DNA of 64,000 nt from Ewingella americana ATCC 33852 (GCF_000735345.1 NZ_JMPJ01000053.1:62001-126000), one strand, 5' to 3'. Positions 46,659-56,795 are shown, counted from the first letter of the stretch. Notes: generated from the letters alone by a model not told the origin. Numbers and translations: made by a program.

Positions 46659-48332
46659 ATGTTTACTGATATTGCGATATGCCAGGCAGTTCTCGACGCG
46701 CTTACTGAAGCCACCGTCTTGAAAGATGATCAGCGCAAATTGGTCTTTCTTAATCAGAAAGCCTGTGAGTTATTTGGCCGGCGGCGTGAAGATCTTATTG
46801 GCCGCGACGTCTCCTTCTTCACCGAAGAAAACCAGTCGGCGCGCCAGCGAGAGAGAGATATTGAAGTGCTGACCAGCGGCATTAAAAACGTCAGCGAAGA
46901 GATGTTGATTGATGCCAATGGCAAGATTCGCAATGTTCTCGTGCGCAAATCCCGCGTGACGCTGGAAAGCCGCCACTATATTTTGACCTCCATTATGGAT
47001 ATTTCATTGCAGCGCAGCTCCGAGGCGCAGATTCGCTATTTGGCGCGCCACGACGTGCTCACCGGCCTGCCAAACCGCACCGCGCTCAATGAAGACCTCA
47101 GCCAGATCGCCGCCCAGCGGATGTACCGTCCCGAGCCCTACGCCTTGTTTCTGCTCAATCTGAATGAATTTAACTATATCAATGACACCTACGGCTACCA
47201 GGCTGGCGACGCCATCCTGTGCGAATTCGGCCAACGGCTGCGCAATGAGATTGGCAGCAGCGGTACGGTGTCGCGCATTGGTGGCGATGAGTTCGCGATT
47301 ATTCTGCGCAACAGTCCGACGCAGGAACAGGCTAATAATCTGGCGTTAGAAATTCTGGTGATGATGCGCCAGCCTTTTAGCCTGACGCGGGCCAATCCGA
47401 TGGTGACGCTCTCGCTGGGTATTGTGATGTTCGGTGCGGAAAATATTACGGCCGGTGAAATCATGCGCCGGGGCAATACTGCCCTGCTGGAAGCCAAGCA
47501 GCGCGGCAAAAATATGTTCTCGTTTTATTCCGAATTGCTGGATGCCAGCAGCGTGAGTAAGCGAATTATGGTGAAAGCGCTGGCGGAATCCCTCTCCCGC
47601 CAAGGGGATTTGACCTGCGTCTATCAGCCGATTTTGCGCAGTTCCGATGAGAAAGTGGTGTGCGTCGAAGCCCTCGCCCGCTGGAATCACGGCGTGCTGG
47701 GGGCAGTTTCTCCGGTACAGTTTATCGCGCTGGCGGAAGAAACCGGCTTGGTTATCCAACTGGGTGAAATCATTCTGCGTCAAGCCTGTCAGGATATTCT
47801 CGGCCTTGAAGAACTGAATCTGGCGATTAACGTCTCTGCCGTGCAACTGGGCGAAAGCAACTTTGCCGACCGAATTCTGACCCTGCTCGAAGAAGAGGGT
47901 TTCCCGGCTAATCGCCTTGAGCTGGAACTGACCGAAACCTCGGTGATGAATGCCAACTGCACCAGCCTGACCCATCTGGTTGAGCTGCGCAAAGCCGGGG
48001 TGAAAATCTCTCTCGACGACTTCGGCACCGGCTATTCCAGCCTCAGCCTGCTGAAGGATATTTCGGTAGATAGCGTGAAAATCGACCGTTCTTTTGTTCA
48101 GTACGTCACAGAAGTGAATGATACAGCGGCCATCGTTTCAGCGGTTTCCCAATTGGGTAATAAGATGAAATTAAACGTGATTGCCGAAGGCGTGGAAAAT
48201 CAGCTGCAAAAAACTTTCTTAATATCAGCGGGATGTTCGCATCTTCAGGGCTATTTGTTCTCTCGCCCGGTGCCAATCGAAGTATTGCGCACCTTGCTGG
48301 ATAGCTCACTAAATATGCAAAACGAAGCCTGA
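46659..48332 (+). CDS. PAS-GGDEF-EAL protein, probable c-di-GMP phosphodiesterase
   Basis: A 557-residue cytoplasmic protein. It has an N-terminal PAS domain (about 5-118), a GGDEF domain (about 125-290) and an EAL domain (about 300-550). The GGDEF loop itself is intact (Gly208-Phe212). However, the first metal Asp of the usual DLD motif is Asn167 (LLNLNEF) and the conserved GH is GY (Tyr180), so cyclase activity is doubtful. The EAL side looks active: VEALARW (337-339), NVSA, ELTETS, LDDFGTGYSSL, KIDRSF and AEGVEN are present. No membrane segments. It likely lowers c-di-GMP in response to a PAS-sensed signal. Confidence 0.93.
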   Translation: MFTDIAICQAVLDALTEATVLKDDQRKLVFLNQKACELFGRRREDLIGRDVSFFTEENQSARQRERDIEVLTSGIKNVSEEMLIDANGKIRNVLVRKSRVTLESRHYILTSIMDISLQRSSEAQIRYLARHDVLTGLPNRTALNEDLSQIAAQRMYRPEPYALFLLNLNEFNYINDTYGYQAGDAILCEFGQRLRNEIGSSGTVSRIGGDEFAIILRNSPTQEQANNLALEILVMMRQPFSLTRANPMVTLSLGIVMFGAENITAGEIMRRGNTALLEAKQRGKNMFSFYSELLDASSVSKRIMVKALAESLSRQGDLTCVYQPILRSSDEKVVCVEALARWNHGVLGAVSPVQFIALAEETGLVIQLGEIILRQACQDILGLEELNLAINVSAVQLGESNFADRILTLLEEEGFPANRLELELTETSVMNANCTSLTHLVELRKAGVKISLDDFGTGYSSLSLLKDISVDSVKIDRSFVQYVTEVNDTAAIVSAVSQLGNKMKLNVIAEGVENQLQKTFLISAGCSHLQGYLFSRPVPIEVLRTLLDSSLNMQNEA

Positions 48333-48356
48333 TATTAGCCTGACAAATAACTCAAA

Positions 48357-48415
48357 ACCCGCGATAAATTCTTTCAATTGGCGTTGCCCCCCGATCTCCT
48401 GACATGATCGCGGGT
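48357..48415. repeat. 9-bp inverted repeat between the EAL and DapA-family genes
   Basis: ACCCGCGAT (48357-48365) and ATCGCGGGT (48407-48415) are perfect arms around 41 bp, ending 29 bp before the lyase start. Could be an operator or leader hairpin; the long loop makes a terminator unlikely. Confidence 0.5.
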
Positions 48416-48444
48416 AATAATCACGCCGTCGAAGGAAGTAAATC

Positions 48445-49311
48445 ATGCCATCTTTTTCAGGTATTTGGGTTCCGCTAGTCACACCATTCCATCAGGGAGA
48501 GATTGATTTCCCGGCTCTGCGCAAGCTTTGTGTTCATTTGCTGAAACAGGGGGTGGACGGCGTTGTGGTATGTGGCACGACCGGCGAATCCCCGATGCTG
48601 ACCAAAGATGAGCAGCTGCAAGTCCTCGATACCGTGCTAGAAATTGTGCCGGGTTCTCAAGTGATGATGGGCCTGTCGGGCACTCACCTGCCGACCGTCA
48701 GAGCCATGCAGGATGCCATTCAGCAGCGCCCTATTGCTGGGGTCTTGCTGCCCGCCCCGTACTATATCCGCCCGTCACAGGCCGCCCTCAGCGCTTGGTT
48801 TACCGAGCTGGCTAACCACTCCAGCGTGCCTATCGTGCTGTACAACGTGCCTTACCGCACCGGAATTCACCTTGAACTGGCGACCCTGCGCGAACTGGCT
48901 GCTCACCCACGCATTGTGGCAGTAAAAGACTGCGGCGGAAGCTGGGATCTGACGCTGTCACTGATTGCCGACGGCCAGCTGGACGTGCTGTGTGGCGAAG
49001 ACGCGCAGATCCTCGCCACCCTTAGCCACGGCGGCACCGGGGCGATTGCCGCCTCTTCACATCTTTATACCGATGAGTTCGTGCGTTTAGTGAAAGAGGT
49101 GAAATCTTCCGATTTGGCTGCCGCACGCCAAACCTTCTTCAAGCTACTGCCGATGATCCGTTTGATGTTCAGCGCCCCTAACCCGGCAGCGATAAAATAC
49201 GCGCTCTCCCTCTCCGGGATGATGCACAACGAGCTTCGCGCCCCGCTGCTGCCCGCGCCGGAGAGCGTCGAACGCGCAGTCCGTGACCACTTGAATCAGC
49301 ATTCTCGCTAA
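48445..49311 (+). CDS. DapA/NanA-family (beta/alpha)8 lyase or synthase
   Basis: A 288-residue class I aldolase-like enzyme of the dihydrodipicolinate synthase family. It has GTTGE (44-48), catalytic Tyr133 (YNVPYRTG), Schiff-base Lys161 (IVAVKDCGG) and GGTGAIAASSHL. Length and motifs fit DapA, but this is a stand-alone copy outside lysine-gene context and its true substrate (pyruvate plus an aldehyde) cannot be told. It may be a paralogue of the housekeeping dapA. It is preceded by GGAAG ten bases before the ATG. Confidence 0.85.
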   Translation: MPSFSGIWVPLVTPFHQGEIDFPALRKLCVHLLKQGVDGVVVCGTTGESPMLTKDEQLQVLDTVLEIVPGSQVMMGLSGTHLPTVRAMQDAIQQRPIAGVLLPAPYYIRPSQAALSAWFTELANHSSVPIVLYNVPYRTGIHLELATLRELAAHPRIVAVKDCGGSWDLTLSLIADGQLDVLCGEDAQILATLSHGGTGAIAASSHLYTDEFVRLVKEVKSSDLAAARQTFFKLLPMIRLMFSAPNPAAIKYALSLSGMMHNELRAPLLPAPESVERAVRDHLNQHSR

Positions 49312-49448
49312 CATCACGATTCTGTCACTGACATTTGTCAGCGGTAGATCTAGGATAGCGGCAGCTTTATTTTTCCCGCGGCGCTGAGGCTTATTTCAGC
49401 TCAGGTCGCGGGTCTGCACGCTACTCAAGGTAACCTCACGGAGTCACT

Positions 49449-50054
49449 ATGAAACTTTATTACAAACCCGGCGCTTGTTCCCTTTCTCCGCATATCGTTC
49501 TGCGCGAAGCCGGTCTGGATTTCAGTATCGTCAAAGTCGATTTGGCGACCAAGAAAACCGAACACGGCGATGACTTTTTTGCCGTTAACCCTAAAGGCCA
49601 GATCCCGACTCTCGAACTGAACGACGGCACATTGCTGACCGAAGGCGTGGCTATCGTGCAGTATCTGGCTGACCAGAAGCCAGACCGCAACCTGCTGCCA
49701 GAGTTTGGCACTCTTGCGCGCTACCACGCGCTAGAGTGGCTGAACTACATCGCGACCGAGCTGCATAAAGGCTTCAGCCCGCTGTTCAACCCTAAGACGC
49801 CGGATGACTTCAAAGCCGTGACCCGCGAAGCGCTGATGAAGAAATTCGCCTACGTCAACGAAGAGCTGCAAGGCCAGCAATTCCTGCTGGGCGCGCGCTT
49901 TAGCGTGGCCGACGCTTACCTGTTCACCGTCATGGGCTGGGCCAAAGCCCTGAAGTTTGATTTGAGCGCCTTCACCGACTTGAACAGCTATCTGGATCGC
50001 GTTGCTGCGCGTCCGGCGGTAGATGCCGCGCTGACTGCCGAAGGCCTGAAGTAA
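49449..50054 (+). CDS. gstA: Glutathione S-transferase GstA
   Basis: A 201-residue beta-class glutathione transferase, same length as E. coli GstA. It has the N-terminal thioredoxin-like domain with Cys10 and His15 (MKLYYKPGACSLSPH) used by bacterial beta-class enzymes, the NPKGQIPTL cis-Pro loop and a C-terminal helical domain with LLGARFSVADAYLF. It conjugates glutathione to electrophiles in the cytoplasm. It converges on pdxY across a shared terminator, the E. coli order. Confidence 0.96.
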   Translation: MKLYYKPGACSLSPHIVLREAGLDFSIVKVDLATKKTEHGDDFFAVNPKGQIPTLELNDGTLLTEGVAIVQYLADQKPDRNLLPEFGTLARYHALEWLNYIATELHKGFSPLFNPKTPDDFKAVTREALMKKFAYVNEELQGQQFLLGARFSVADAYLFTVMGWAKALKFDLSAFTDLNSYLDRVAARPAVDAALTAEGLK

Positions 50055-50081
50055 GAGGTTTGGCCCTAAGCTTAAGGCAAT

Positions 50082-50118
50082 AAAAAGCCCCGCACAGTCT
50101 GCACTGGCGGGGCTTTTT
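50082..50118. terminator. Bidirectional terminator between gstA and pdxY
   Basis: GCCCCGC (50087-50093) pairs with GCGGGGC (50107-50113); AAAAA before and TTTTT after extend the stem and supply T-runs on both strands. Confidence 0.88.
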
Positions 50119-50141
50119 TATATTCTAAATGCAGCGGAAAT

Positions 50142-51002
50142 TTACAGCTTTACCGCCGCGAAATGGTGCTCTGGCGTGACCATCTTGTCTTGCGCTGCGA
50201 CCACCTGAAGCTCATATTCGCCCATCGCGTGGGTCGCCAACATCACTTCATAGACTGCCGCAGTGACGTGCTCCAAGGCTTTATCCAGAGCTTCGCCTTT
50301 TAGCAAGTTCACCAGCAGCAGGCCGCTGGTCAAGTCGCCGACGCCAACCGGCTGGCGCACGCCGAAATCCACCAGAGGGCGGTCGATGTGCCAAGCTTCT
50401 TCGGCGGTCACCAGCAGCATTTCGAAACGGTCGGTGTGATAGCCCGCGCGGCTCAGATGCTTAACCAGCACGATTTTCGGTCCTTTGGCAATCAGCTCGC
50501 GCGCCGAGGCAACGGCCTCTTCGACGTTTTGCACCGAGTGACCACTCAACAACTCCAGCTCAAGCAGGTTTGGCGCGATAATATCGCAGTTCAACAGCGC
50601 CTGATTGCAGTGGAACTCCGCCACGCCCGGCGCCACGATACAGCCTTTCTCCGGGTGACCCATCACCGGGTCGCAGAAATACCATGCGTTCGGATTGGCC
50701 TCTTTTACCTGACGGACAATCTGCAAAATGCTCTGGCCCTGCTCCGGCGAACCGATGTAGCCACTGAGCACCGCGTCGCAATCCTTCAGACGATCGATAT
50801 CGGCAATTCCCTGAGCAATTTCAGTCAGATGGCTGGCAGGCATCACGCAGCCAGTCCATTTACCATATTGCGTATGGTTGGAGAATTGCACCGTGTTGAG
50901 AGGCCAAACGTTTGCGCCCATGCGGCGCATTGGGAATTCTGCTGCACTGTTTCCGGCGTGTCCAAAAACGGTATGCGACTGGATAGAAAGGATATTTTTC
51001 AT
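50142..51002 (-). CDS. pdxY: Pyridoxal kinase PdxY
   Basis: A ribokinase-family enzyme that phosphorylates pyridoxal to PLP in the vitamin B6 salvage pathway. The 286-residue protein has the conserved start [21 protein letters not shown], the ATP-site stretch [11 protein letters not shown] and the anion-hole/catalytic Asp region [11 protein letters not shown]. It follows tyrS by 115 bp on the same strand with a partial terminator between; tyrS-pdxY co-transcription is reported in E. coli. pdxH, a second B6 gene, is just upstream of tyrS. Confidence 0.96.
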   Translation of the reverse strand: MKNILSIQSHTVFGHAGNSAAEFPMRRMGANVWPLNTVQFSNHTQYGKWTGCVMPASHLTEIAQGIADIDRLKDCDAVLSGYIGSPEQGQSILQIVRQVKEANPNAWYFCDPVMGHPEKGCIVAPGVAEFHCNQALLNCDIIAPNLLELELLSGHSVQNVEEAVASARELIAKGPKIVLVKHLSRAGYHTDRFEMLLVTAEEAWHIDRPLVDFGVRQPVGVGDLTSGLLLVNLLKGEALDKALEHVTAAVYEVMLATHAMGEYELQVVAAQDKMVTPEHHFAAVKL

Positions 51003-51077
51003 TTGGAATGTCCGATAGCAACGTCATCGGTGGATGGCGCATATAAAGATGATGAAACACTGCCTTTGGCGGAATAG

Positions 51078-51102
51078 ATAAAGGGGCCCAAAAGCCCCTT
51101 TT
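51078..51102 (-). terminator. Terminator downstream of tyrS
   Basis: Stem AAGGGGC/GCCCCTT (51081-51100) with a six-base loop; on the minus strand it is followed by TATC rather than a T-run, so read-through into pdxY is likely. Confidence 0.6.
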
Positions 51103-51117
51103 CTTACTGCTGCTCTC

Positions 51118-52392
51118 TTAGTTCCAGATAAGCAGGCTGTAGTTCTTTTTACCACGACGCATCAGGGCATAGCGGCCAAACAGACGGTCGCTGTCGCTGA
51201 AGCGGAACTCAGGATCGGTCTGCTTTTCGCCGTTCAGGGTGATAGCGTTAGAGGAGATCATGGTGCGAGCCTGACCGCGAGACGGCGCCAAACCACCGGC
51301 GACCAGCGCCTGTTGCAGGTCAGCGTCCGCTTCCAGATTCACTACCGGCATCCCGTCTTGCTCCAACTGAGCCAGGTCAGCCTCGGTCATGTCGTTCAGC
51401 GCGCCAGAGAACAGGCTTTCGGTGATACGGCGAGCCGCCGCCAAACCTTCTTCGCCGTGAACCATGCCGGTCACTTGCTCTGCCAACACGTACTGGGCGC
51501 GTGGCGCTTTGCCGCTGGCCTTGTCTTCTTCTTCCAGCGCATTGATCTCTTCAAGGCTCAGGAAGGTGAAGAATTTCAGGAAGCGATAAACGTCGGCATC
51601 CGCGGTGTTGATCCAGAATTGGTAGAATTTGTACGGGCTGGTTTTCTTCGGATCCAGCCACACTGCGCCACCTTCGGTTTTACCGAATTTGGTGCCGTCA
51701 GACTTGGTGATCAATGGAACGGTCAGGCCGAATGCTTGTTGCTGATGCAGACGACGGGTCAGGTCGATACCTGACGTGATGTTGCCCCACTGGTCGGAAC
51801 CGCCGATTTGCAGAACAACTTTATGGCGGTTGTACAGCTCAGCAAAGTCATAACCCTGAAGCAGGTTGTAAGAGAACTCGGTGAAGGAGATGCCGCTGTC
51901 GTCACGGTTCAAACGCTGCTTAACCGCTTCTTTGTTGATCATCTGGTTAACGGAGAAGTGTTTACCGATGTCACGCAGGAAGGTCAGCACGTTCATGCCG
52001 CCAAACCAGTCGTAGTTGTTGGCAGTGATCGCGCTGTTGTCGCCACAGTTGAAATCAAGGAAAGGCGACACTTGCTGGCGGATTTTCTCTACCCACTCGT
52101 TAACCGTTTCGTTGGTATTGAGCTTACGCTCGGTGGCTTTAAAGCTTGGGTCACCAATCAAACCGGTGGCTCCGCCGACCAGCGCAACGGGCTTATGGCC
52201 GTCTAACTGGAAGCGCTTCAGGCAAAGCAAAGGCACCAGATGACCCAAATGCAAGCTGTCTGCGGTAGGATCGAAACCGCAATAGAGTGCAATTGGCCCT
52301 TGCGCCAGTCGCTCTGCTAACGCTTGTTCGTCCGTCACCTGGGCAATGAGGCCCCGCTCTTGCAGTTGTTTAATCAAGTTGCTGCTTGCCAT
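51118..52392 (-). CDS. tyrS: Tyrosyl-tRNA synthetase
   Basis: Class I synthetase charging tRNA-Tyr. The 424-residue protein, same length as E. coli, has the HIGH-type motif HLGH (about residue 47), the tyrosine-binding Tyr and Asp residues, KFGKT as the KMSKS motif and a C-terminal S4 RNA-binding domain ([18 protein letters not shown]). The ATG at 52392 has GGAG six bases upstream; an ATG four codons earlier is rejected. Confidence 0.97.
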   Translation of the reverse strand: MASSNLIKQLQERGLIAQVTDEQALAERLAQGPIALYCGFDPTADSLHLGHLVPLLCLKRFQLDGHKPVALVGGATGLIGDPSFKATERKLNTNETVNEWVEKIRQQVSPFLDFNCGDNSAITANNYDWFGGMNVLTFLRDIGKHFSVNQMINKEAVKQRLNRDDSGISFTEFSYNLLQGYDFAELYNRHKVVLQIGGSDQWGNITSGIDLTRRLHQQQAFGLTVPLITKSDGTKFGKTEGGAVWLDPKKTSPYKFYQFWINTADADVYRFLKFFTFLSLEEINALEEEDKASGKAPRAQYVLAEQVTGMVHGEEGLAAARRITESLFSGALNDMTEADLAQLEQDGMPVVNLEADADLQQALVAGGLAPSRGQARTMISSNAITLNGEKQTDPEFRFSDSDRLFGRYALMRRGKKNYSLLIWN

Positions 52393-52544
52393 CAAAAACT
52401 CCATTAATTTTGTGCATCACGTCGATGCAACATCACGCCTGACATCATGCTGCGCATGTGCCCGTTCTCTCGCCTTTACAGGGGAATGGCATAGAATAAA
52501 GCGCCCGCGACGCGAGCGCTAGGATTTAGCATTTTTTTTCGTGG

Positions 52545-53222
52545 TTATGGCGCGAGGCGGTCTATTTTCCAACCAGTTGCTGGCTGACCGGCGGTTGAAA
52601 CAGTTTCACGCTGGTAGATAAAGCGGTCATGCAGGCGATGCTCGCCGCCCTGCCAGAACTCCATCGAGTCCACGCTGACCCGGAAACCGCCCCAGAAGCT
52701 CGGCAATGGCACTTCGCCCTGACTGAACTTCTGCTTCAATTCGAGGAATTTGCTTTCCAGCACGCCACGGGCCGAAATGCGGGTCGACTGCTGCGACACC
52801 CAAGCACCGATTTGACTGTCTTTCGGGCGGCTGGCGAAATATTTCATCACTTCCAGCGTTGATAAACGCTCGGCGCGGCCAATCACCGCCACCTGACGGT
52901 CCAGCATATGCCAAGGGAACAGCAAGCTGATGTGGCTATTGTTGGCTAACTGCTGGGCCTTGCGACTGCCGAGGTTGGTGTAGAACACCAGCCCTTTTTC
53001 ATCGTAATGCTTGAGCAACACGATGCGCTGATACGGCTGGCCGTTCTCGTCAACCGTCGCCACGACCATCGCCGTAGGGTCGGCGAGCTTGGCTTCGCAA
53101 GCCTGCTTCAGCCAGTGTTCAAACAGCGGCAGAGGCTCGGCCGGTAAATCGCCACGACGCAGCCCGCCACGGGTGTATTCACGCCGCGAGGCTGACACAT
53201 CAAATTCATTATTATCAGTCAT
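52545..53222 (-). CDS. pdxH: Pyridoxamine 5'-phosphate oxidase
   Basis: An FMN enzyme that oxidises PNP and PMP to PLP, the last step of vitamin B6 synthesis. The 225-residue protein has the FMN-binding block [18 protein letters not shown], the [12 protein letters not shown] region and the C-terminal family signature ([15 protein letters not shown]). It lies 152 bp upstream of tyrS on the same strand, as in E. coli. Confidence 0.96.
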   Translation of the reverse strand: MTDNNEFDVSASRREYTRGGLRRGDLPAEPLPLFEHWLKQACEAKLADPTAMVVATVDENGQPYQRIVLLKHYDEKGLVFYTNLGSRKAQQLANNSHISLLFPWHMLDRQVAVIGRAERLSTLEVMKYFASRPKDSQIGAWVSQQSTRISARGVLESKFLELKQKFSQGEVPLPSFWGGFRVSVDSMEFWQGGEHRLHDRFIYQRETVSTAGQPATGWKIDRLAP

Positions 53223-53321
53223 ATGAAGTTCTGTACGCGAGAAAGTGTGGTGGGGCTATTCTGCGCCTGACGCGTTGGGATCTCAATCACCCAACGCGCC
53301 AGTTAGGAGGCAAAGTGAAGA

Positions 53322-53630
53322 TTATTTTTGTACGCAGTCGTTAAGGATGATGTCATCGCCGCGCTGCACAAAGGCCTGCGGCCCTTTCGACCAGAAGGTG
53401 TAATTGCCGTCGCTGTAACGCGTGCCGGAGGCGGCGGCAACCTGTTTCAGTTTCAGCTGATTGCCGTCGAGCAGGAAATCAACCTGCTGCGCCGGTTTGT
53501 CCAGCGTGACGGTCAGCGGCGTGGTGCCGCACTGGTAGTGCAGTTGCTCGGTGGTGGCTTCCTGCTGATGGTGAAACTGGCTACAACCAGCCAAGGTTAA
53601 CGTCGCCAAAGCGAAAATCGCCTTTTTCAT
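53322..53630 (-). CDS. mliC: MliC family lysozyme-inhibitor lipoprotein
   Basis: A 102-residue precursor with a lipoprotein signal peptide and lipobox LTLAGC (Cys at about 16), followed by a small beta-barrel typical of MliC/PliC, which inhibits C-type lysozyme at the cell envelope. Conserved family features include YQCGTTPLTV, YSDGNYTFWSKG and a C-terminal NDC forming a disulfide with the first Cys. The start (MKKAIFALATL) is required for the signal peptide. It lies between anmK and pdxH, as does E. coli mliC (ydhA). Confidence 0.9.
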   Translation of the reverse strand: MKKAIFALATLTLAGCSQFHHQQEATTEQLHYQCGTTPLTVTLDKPAQQVDFLLDGNQLKLKQVAAASGTRYSDGNYTFWSKGPQAFVQRGDDIILNDCVQK

Positions 53631-53743
53631 CCTGATGTTCCTCATGAGTCTTGGTTTAGTCCGTTTAGTACCACGCCTGACGGCGTAGCACATTGAGATT
53701 AAACCGATAACGTCATAAGTGGCCTCAAGAGAGGCCGCAGGCT

Positions 53744-54865
53744 TTAGCGCGAAAGGCTGTTCGGCACCGGGTAAATCGCCCCCAGCACGGTTTCTTGCGA
53801 CGCGCCGGTGACTGACGGCAAATTGCCCGCTTTGCCCGACAAGGTGCGAAACGCCAGCCACGCGAAGGCCAGTGCTTCCATGTCATCGCCACTGATGCCA
53901 AAGCTGTCGGTAGTAGAAACTTCGGTGCCCGGCAGCATCGCCGACAGGCGCGCCATCACCAGCGGGTTGCGCGCCCCACCGCCACAGACCATCAGGCGAT
54001 CGCAGCTTCCCGCCAGTTGAACTTGCTCGGCAATGCTCACGGCGGTCAGTTCGGCAAGCGTGGCCTGTACATCTTCAGGAGCCAGCTCGTGAACCTTGCT
54101 GAGTTGCTTCTCAAGCCAGGCAATATTGAAATATTCTCGCCCAGTGCTTTTCGGCGCAGGCTCGGCGAAATAAGGGTCTGACAGCATCTGCTGTAACAGC
54201 GTCAGGTTGACTCTGCCGCTGTTGGCCCACTCGGCGTTTTTGTCATAAGGCTGGGCGCGATGACGCCAAATCCAGGCGTCGAGCAGCATGTTGCCTGGCC
54301 CGGTGTCGTAGCCGCGAATCGGCTGGCCCGGCAGCAGCAGGGACAAGTTGGCGATGCCGCCGATATTCAAAATCATCCTGCGTTCAGTCGGGTGTGCCAG
54401 CAAAGCCTGATGGAAAGCGGGCACCAAAGGCGCGCCCTGCCCGCCAAATGCCATATCGCGGCGGCGGAAGTCGCCGATGGTGGTTACGCCGGTCATGGCG
54501 GCAATGCGATTGTTATCGCCCAATTGCATCGAGAAGGTGGCGTCGCCCTTTGGCTGATGCCACACCGTCTGCCCATGGCAGCCGATGGCGGTCACCTCTT
54601 CAGCAGTGATCCCAGCCTGTTTCATCAAACCTAATACCGCCTCGCCAAACAGTATGCCCAGCCGGGTATCGAGATCGCCGACCTGTGCCAGTGTCACCTG
54701 TTGGCCCTGACACATACCTAAAATGGCGTTTTTCAATTCAAGAGGAATAGGATGAGAGTAGCTGGCCTGCTGCGCCACCATGCGTTCATCAATCGCGGCC
54801 AGAACCACGTCGACCCCGTCAAGACTGGTGCCAGACATCACGCCGATATAGCGCCCTGATTTCAT
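53744..54865 (-). CDS. anmK: Anhydro-N-acetylmuramic acid kinase
   Basis: AnmK hydrolyses and phosphorylates anhydroMurNAc to MurNAc-6-P in peptidoglycan recycling. The 373-residue protein opens [19 protein letters not shown], the family phosphate-binding motif, and has GCHGQTVWH, the [19 protein letters not shown] block and GGGARNPL. The ATG at 54865 (MKSGR) was chosen to match E. coli; an ATG three codons upstream is also possible. It lies between mliC and divergent slyB. Confidence 0.96.
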   Translation of the reverse strand: MKSGRYIGVMSGTSLDGVDVVLAAIDERMVAQQASYSHPIPLELKNAILGMCQGQQVTLAQVGDLDTRLGILFGEAVLGLMKQAGITAEEVTAIGCHGQTVWHQPKGDATFSMQLGDNNRIAAMTGVTTIGDFRRRDMAFGGQGAPLVPAFHQALLAHPTERRMILNIGGIANLSLLLPGQPIRGYDTGPGNMLLDAWIWRHRAQPYDKNAEWANSGRVNLTLLQQMLSDPYFAEPAPKSTGREYFNIAWLEKQLSKVHELAPEDVQATLAELTAVSIAEQVQLAGSCDRLMVCGGGARNPLVMARLSAMLPGTEVSTTDSFGISGDDMEALAFAWLAFRTLSGKAGNLPSVTGASQETVLGAIYPVPNSLSR

Positions 54866-55304
54866 AGATAACATCCTCGAATCTCCCGTGAAAAGGCCGG
54901 TGAAGGCGGTCCACTTAAATAAAAATAACTCATTTAACTTAACCAGAATTCATCTTGCAACGCTATGAGTTGCACAGGTTTTATTGCGCTATGTGATTGG
55001 TGTATTTGTTTTTTGTTAATCAGAGAGGATTTTGGGAACCAACCGGAAATAAAAAGTGACTAACAGTACAATTGACTTGCCGACGGCCTTATCCCCAGAC
55101 AAAGCTGTCTAAAACCTAAACCACCGTTTATTATTAGTTGAACAGGCCTAATGTAGTATCAGCGTTATGCACCTTAGCCCTAGTTCGCTATAAACAAGAC
55201 TCGACACCCTCGACAGGATGTTGAAATGTGGAATGCATCATCTACGCTATTGCTGGTTATATGATATGACGCTGCGATGACGTGACTTTAAACAGGAGCA
55301 ATTT
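54866..55304. other. Regulatory region between anmK and slyB
   Basis: A 439-bp divergent region with no protein gene. A PhoP-box-like direct repeat lies at 55125-55141. No other element was recognised. Confidence 0.5.
55125..55141 (+). promoter_or_regulatory. PhoP-box-like direct repeat upstream of slyB
   Basis: CGTTTA-TTATT-AGTTGA resembles the PhoP box (T/G)GTTTA-N5-(T/G)GTTTA (nine of twelve positions). A possible -10 TAGTAT starts 12 bp downstream, the usual PhoP spacing. slyB is a PhoP target in E. coli and Salmonella. Confidence 0.4.
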
Positions 55305-55775
55305 ATGATTAAGCGTTTTCTGGCTGTCGCCCTTGCGGGTGTGACTCTTGCTGGTTGTGTCAGCGACAACACTGCCTCTGGCGATGTGTACTCATCCTCT
55401 CAGGCGAAACAAGTTCAACAAGTCTCTTACGGCACCATTCTTTCTACGCGTGCGGTACAGATTCAAGGCGGCGATGACAGCAACATCATCGGTGCACTGG
55501 GTGGTGCGGTGCTGGGTGGCTTCCTCGGTAACACCATCGGTGGCGGCGCAGGTAAAAGCCTGGCAACAGCCGGCGGTGCGGTCCTGGGCGGCGTAGCCGG
55601 TCAGGGTGTACAGAGTACGCTTAACCGTTCTAACGGTGTTGAGCTGCAAATTCGTCGTGACGACGGCAGCACCATTCAGGTGGTACAGAAAGTTGGCCCA
55701 ACCAAATTCAGCGTCGGCCAGCGTGTTAGCTTAGCGACCAGCGGCAGCACCGTGACGGTATCTCCAAGCGCCTGA
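55305..55775 (+). CDS. slyB: Outer-membrane lipoprotein SlyB
   Basis: A 156-residue lipoprotein with signal peptide and lipobox VTLAGC (Cys at about 18) and a glycine-zipper membrane domain (GALGGAVLGGFLGNTIGGG and LATAGGAVLGGVAGQ). In E. coli SlyB is induced by PhoPQ and forms oligomers that stabilise outer-membrane proteins under stress. A strong AGGAG precedes the ATG. It is convergent with slyA through a shared terminator. Confidence 0.96.
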   Translation: MIKRFLAVALAGVTLAGCVSDNTASGDVYSSSQAKQVQQVSYGTILSTRAVQIQGGDDSNIIGALGGAVLGGFLGNTIGGGAGKSLATAGGAVLGGVAGQGVQSTLNRSNGVELQIRRDDGSTIQVVQKVGPTKFSVGQRVSLATSGSTVTVSPSA

Positions 55776-55801
55776 TAATATCGGCACGGAGTTAACCCAA
55801 T

Positions 55802-55837
55802 AAAAAAGCCGGGAGTGGAAGCTCCCGGCTTTTTTTT
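55802..55837. terminator. Bidirectional terminator between slyB and slyA
   Basis: A 9-bp perfect stem AGCCGGGAG/CTCCCGGCT (55807-55830) with T8 after and A6 before. Confidence 0.9.
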
Positions 55838-55938
55838 GTTCGGTTTTGTTCGGCAAATAGGCCGCATGAACAAAAAAGAGTGTGCTGTATGCAAAAATAA
55901 AGCAGAAAGCCGTTTATTCAACGGCGGGTATTAATGAT

Positions 55939-56376
55939 TTATTGTGATTTACTTTGTAAAGAAGCGATGTTTTGTTCGAGTCGCGCCAACATTCCAGACA
56001 GCTGTTGGATATCCGACTGAGACATGCCGCTGAGGATCTCTTTGCGGGTTGAATCAATCACTGACTCCATCGCATTGATGATCGGCGAGGCTTCTTCGGT
56101 CAGTTTAATGCGTTTCGCACGGCGATCGCTGGCGCAGGTTTGACGGGTGATCAGCCGCTTTTCTTCCAGTTGGTCGAGCGTTCTCACCAAGGAAGGTTGC
56201 TCAATGCCAATGGCTTTGGCGAGCTGAATCTGCGACTGTTCTGGCGGTAACATGTTGATATTATGCAACGTTACCCAATGGGTCTGCGTCAACTCCAGCG
56301 GCTTTAAGCGTTCATCAATCAATGAGCGCCACGCACGAACTAATCGTGCTAGATCTGATCCAAGGTTCGATTCCAA
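55939..56376 (-). CDS. slyA: MarR-family regulator SlyA
   Basis: A 145-residue dimeric winged-helix regulator that counters H-NS silencing. It starts [21 protein letters not shown] and has the recognition helix [19 protein letters not shown] plus the wing [15 protein letters not shown]. Length matches E. coli SlyA (144). It is divergent from ydhIJK, which SlyA-family proteins (RovA, Hor) often regulate locally; that is inference. Confidence 0.96.
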   Translation of the reverse strand: MESNLGSDLARLVRAWRSLIDERLKPLELTQTHWVTLHNINMLPPEQSQIQLAKAIGIEQPSLVRTLDQLEEKRLITRQTCASDRRAKRIKLTEEASPIINAMESVIDSTRKEILSGMSQSDIQQLSGMLARLEQNIASLQSKSQ

Positions 56377-56558
56377 TTATCCCCTCCTTATAATTAGCAT
56401 GCTAAGATAACTCCCCAGAGTTTAGCCTAGTTTTCGGAATTTTAATCGTGTAATTACATTTCTATATATACTGGATCTTATTACCGTCAGCTCAGGAGCC
56501 AGCTTCAACTCCCTGATTGACCTTGTTTATAACACAATCACCCGCAGAGATTAATATT

Positions 56559-56795
56559 GTGGATGCGCAAATCTTTCATACAGGCTACCCGCTCACGGAT
56601 TTAGTCTTAGGGGCTTCGCTTTATTTCCCTCCGATCTTCAAAGCCATTTTACTGGGATTGCTTTTTTGGATTTTAATCCACCACCTTTTACGCGATTGGA
56701 TCTATTCCGGCGAAGTGTGGCATCCGACCTTGATGGACTTATCTCTTTTCGTCATTTCTATTTGTGGTGCCCTGCTACTGCTGATCAACGAGTAA
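56559..56795 (+). CDS. ydhI: DUF1656 membrane protein YdhI
   Basis: A 78-residue two-helix inner-membrane protein ([35 protein letters not shown] and [15 protein letters not shown]), the small partner found with AaeAB/EmrKA-type efflux systems. GTG at 56559 was chosen as start: it has AGAGA eight bases upstream and gives exactly the E. coli length. A TTG start at 56517 would add 14 residues. First gene of the ydhIJK operon. Confidence 0.88.
   Translation: MDAQIFHTGYPLTDLVLGASLYFPPIFKAILLGLLFWILIHHLLRDWIYSGEVWHPTLMDLSLFVISICGALLLLINE

Noticed and set aside
55218-55280. Short frames in the slyB leader as a regulatory leader peptide
   Set aside because: Two overlapping frames of 12 and 20 codons exist but neither has a convincing ribosome-binding site plus a regulatory codon pattern.
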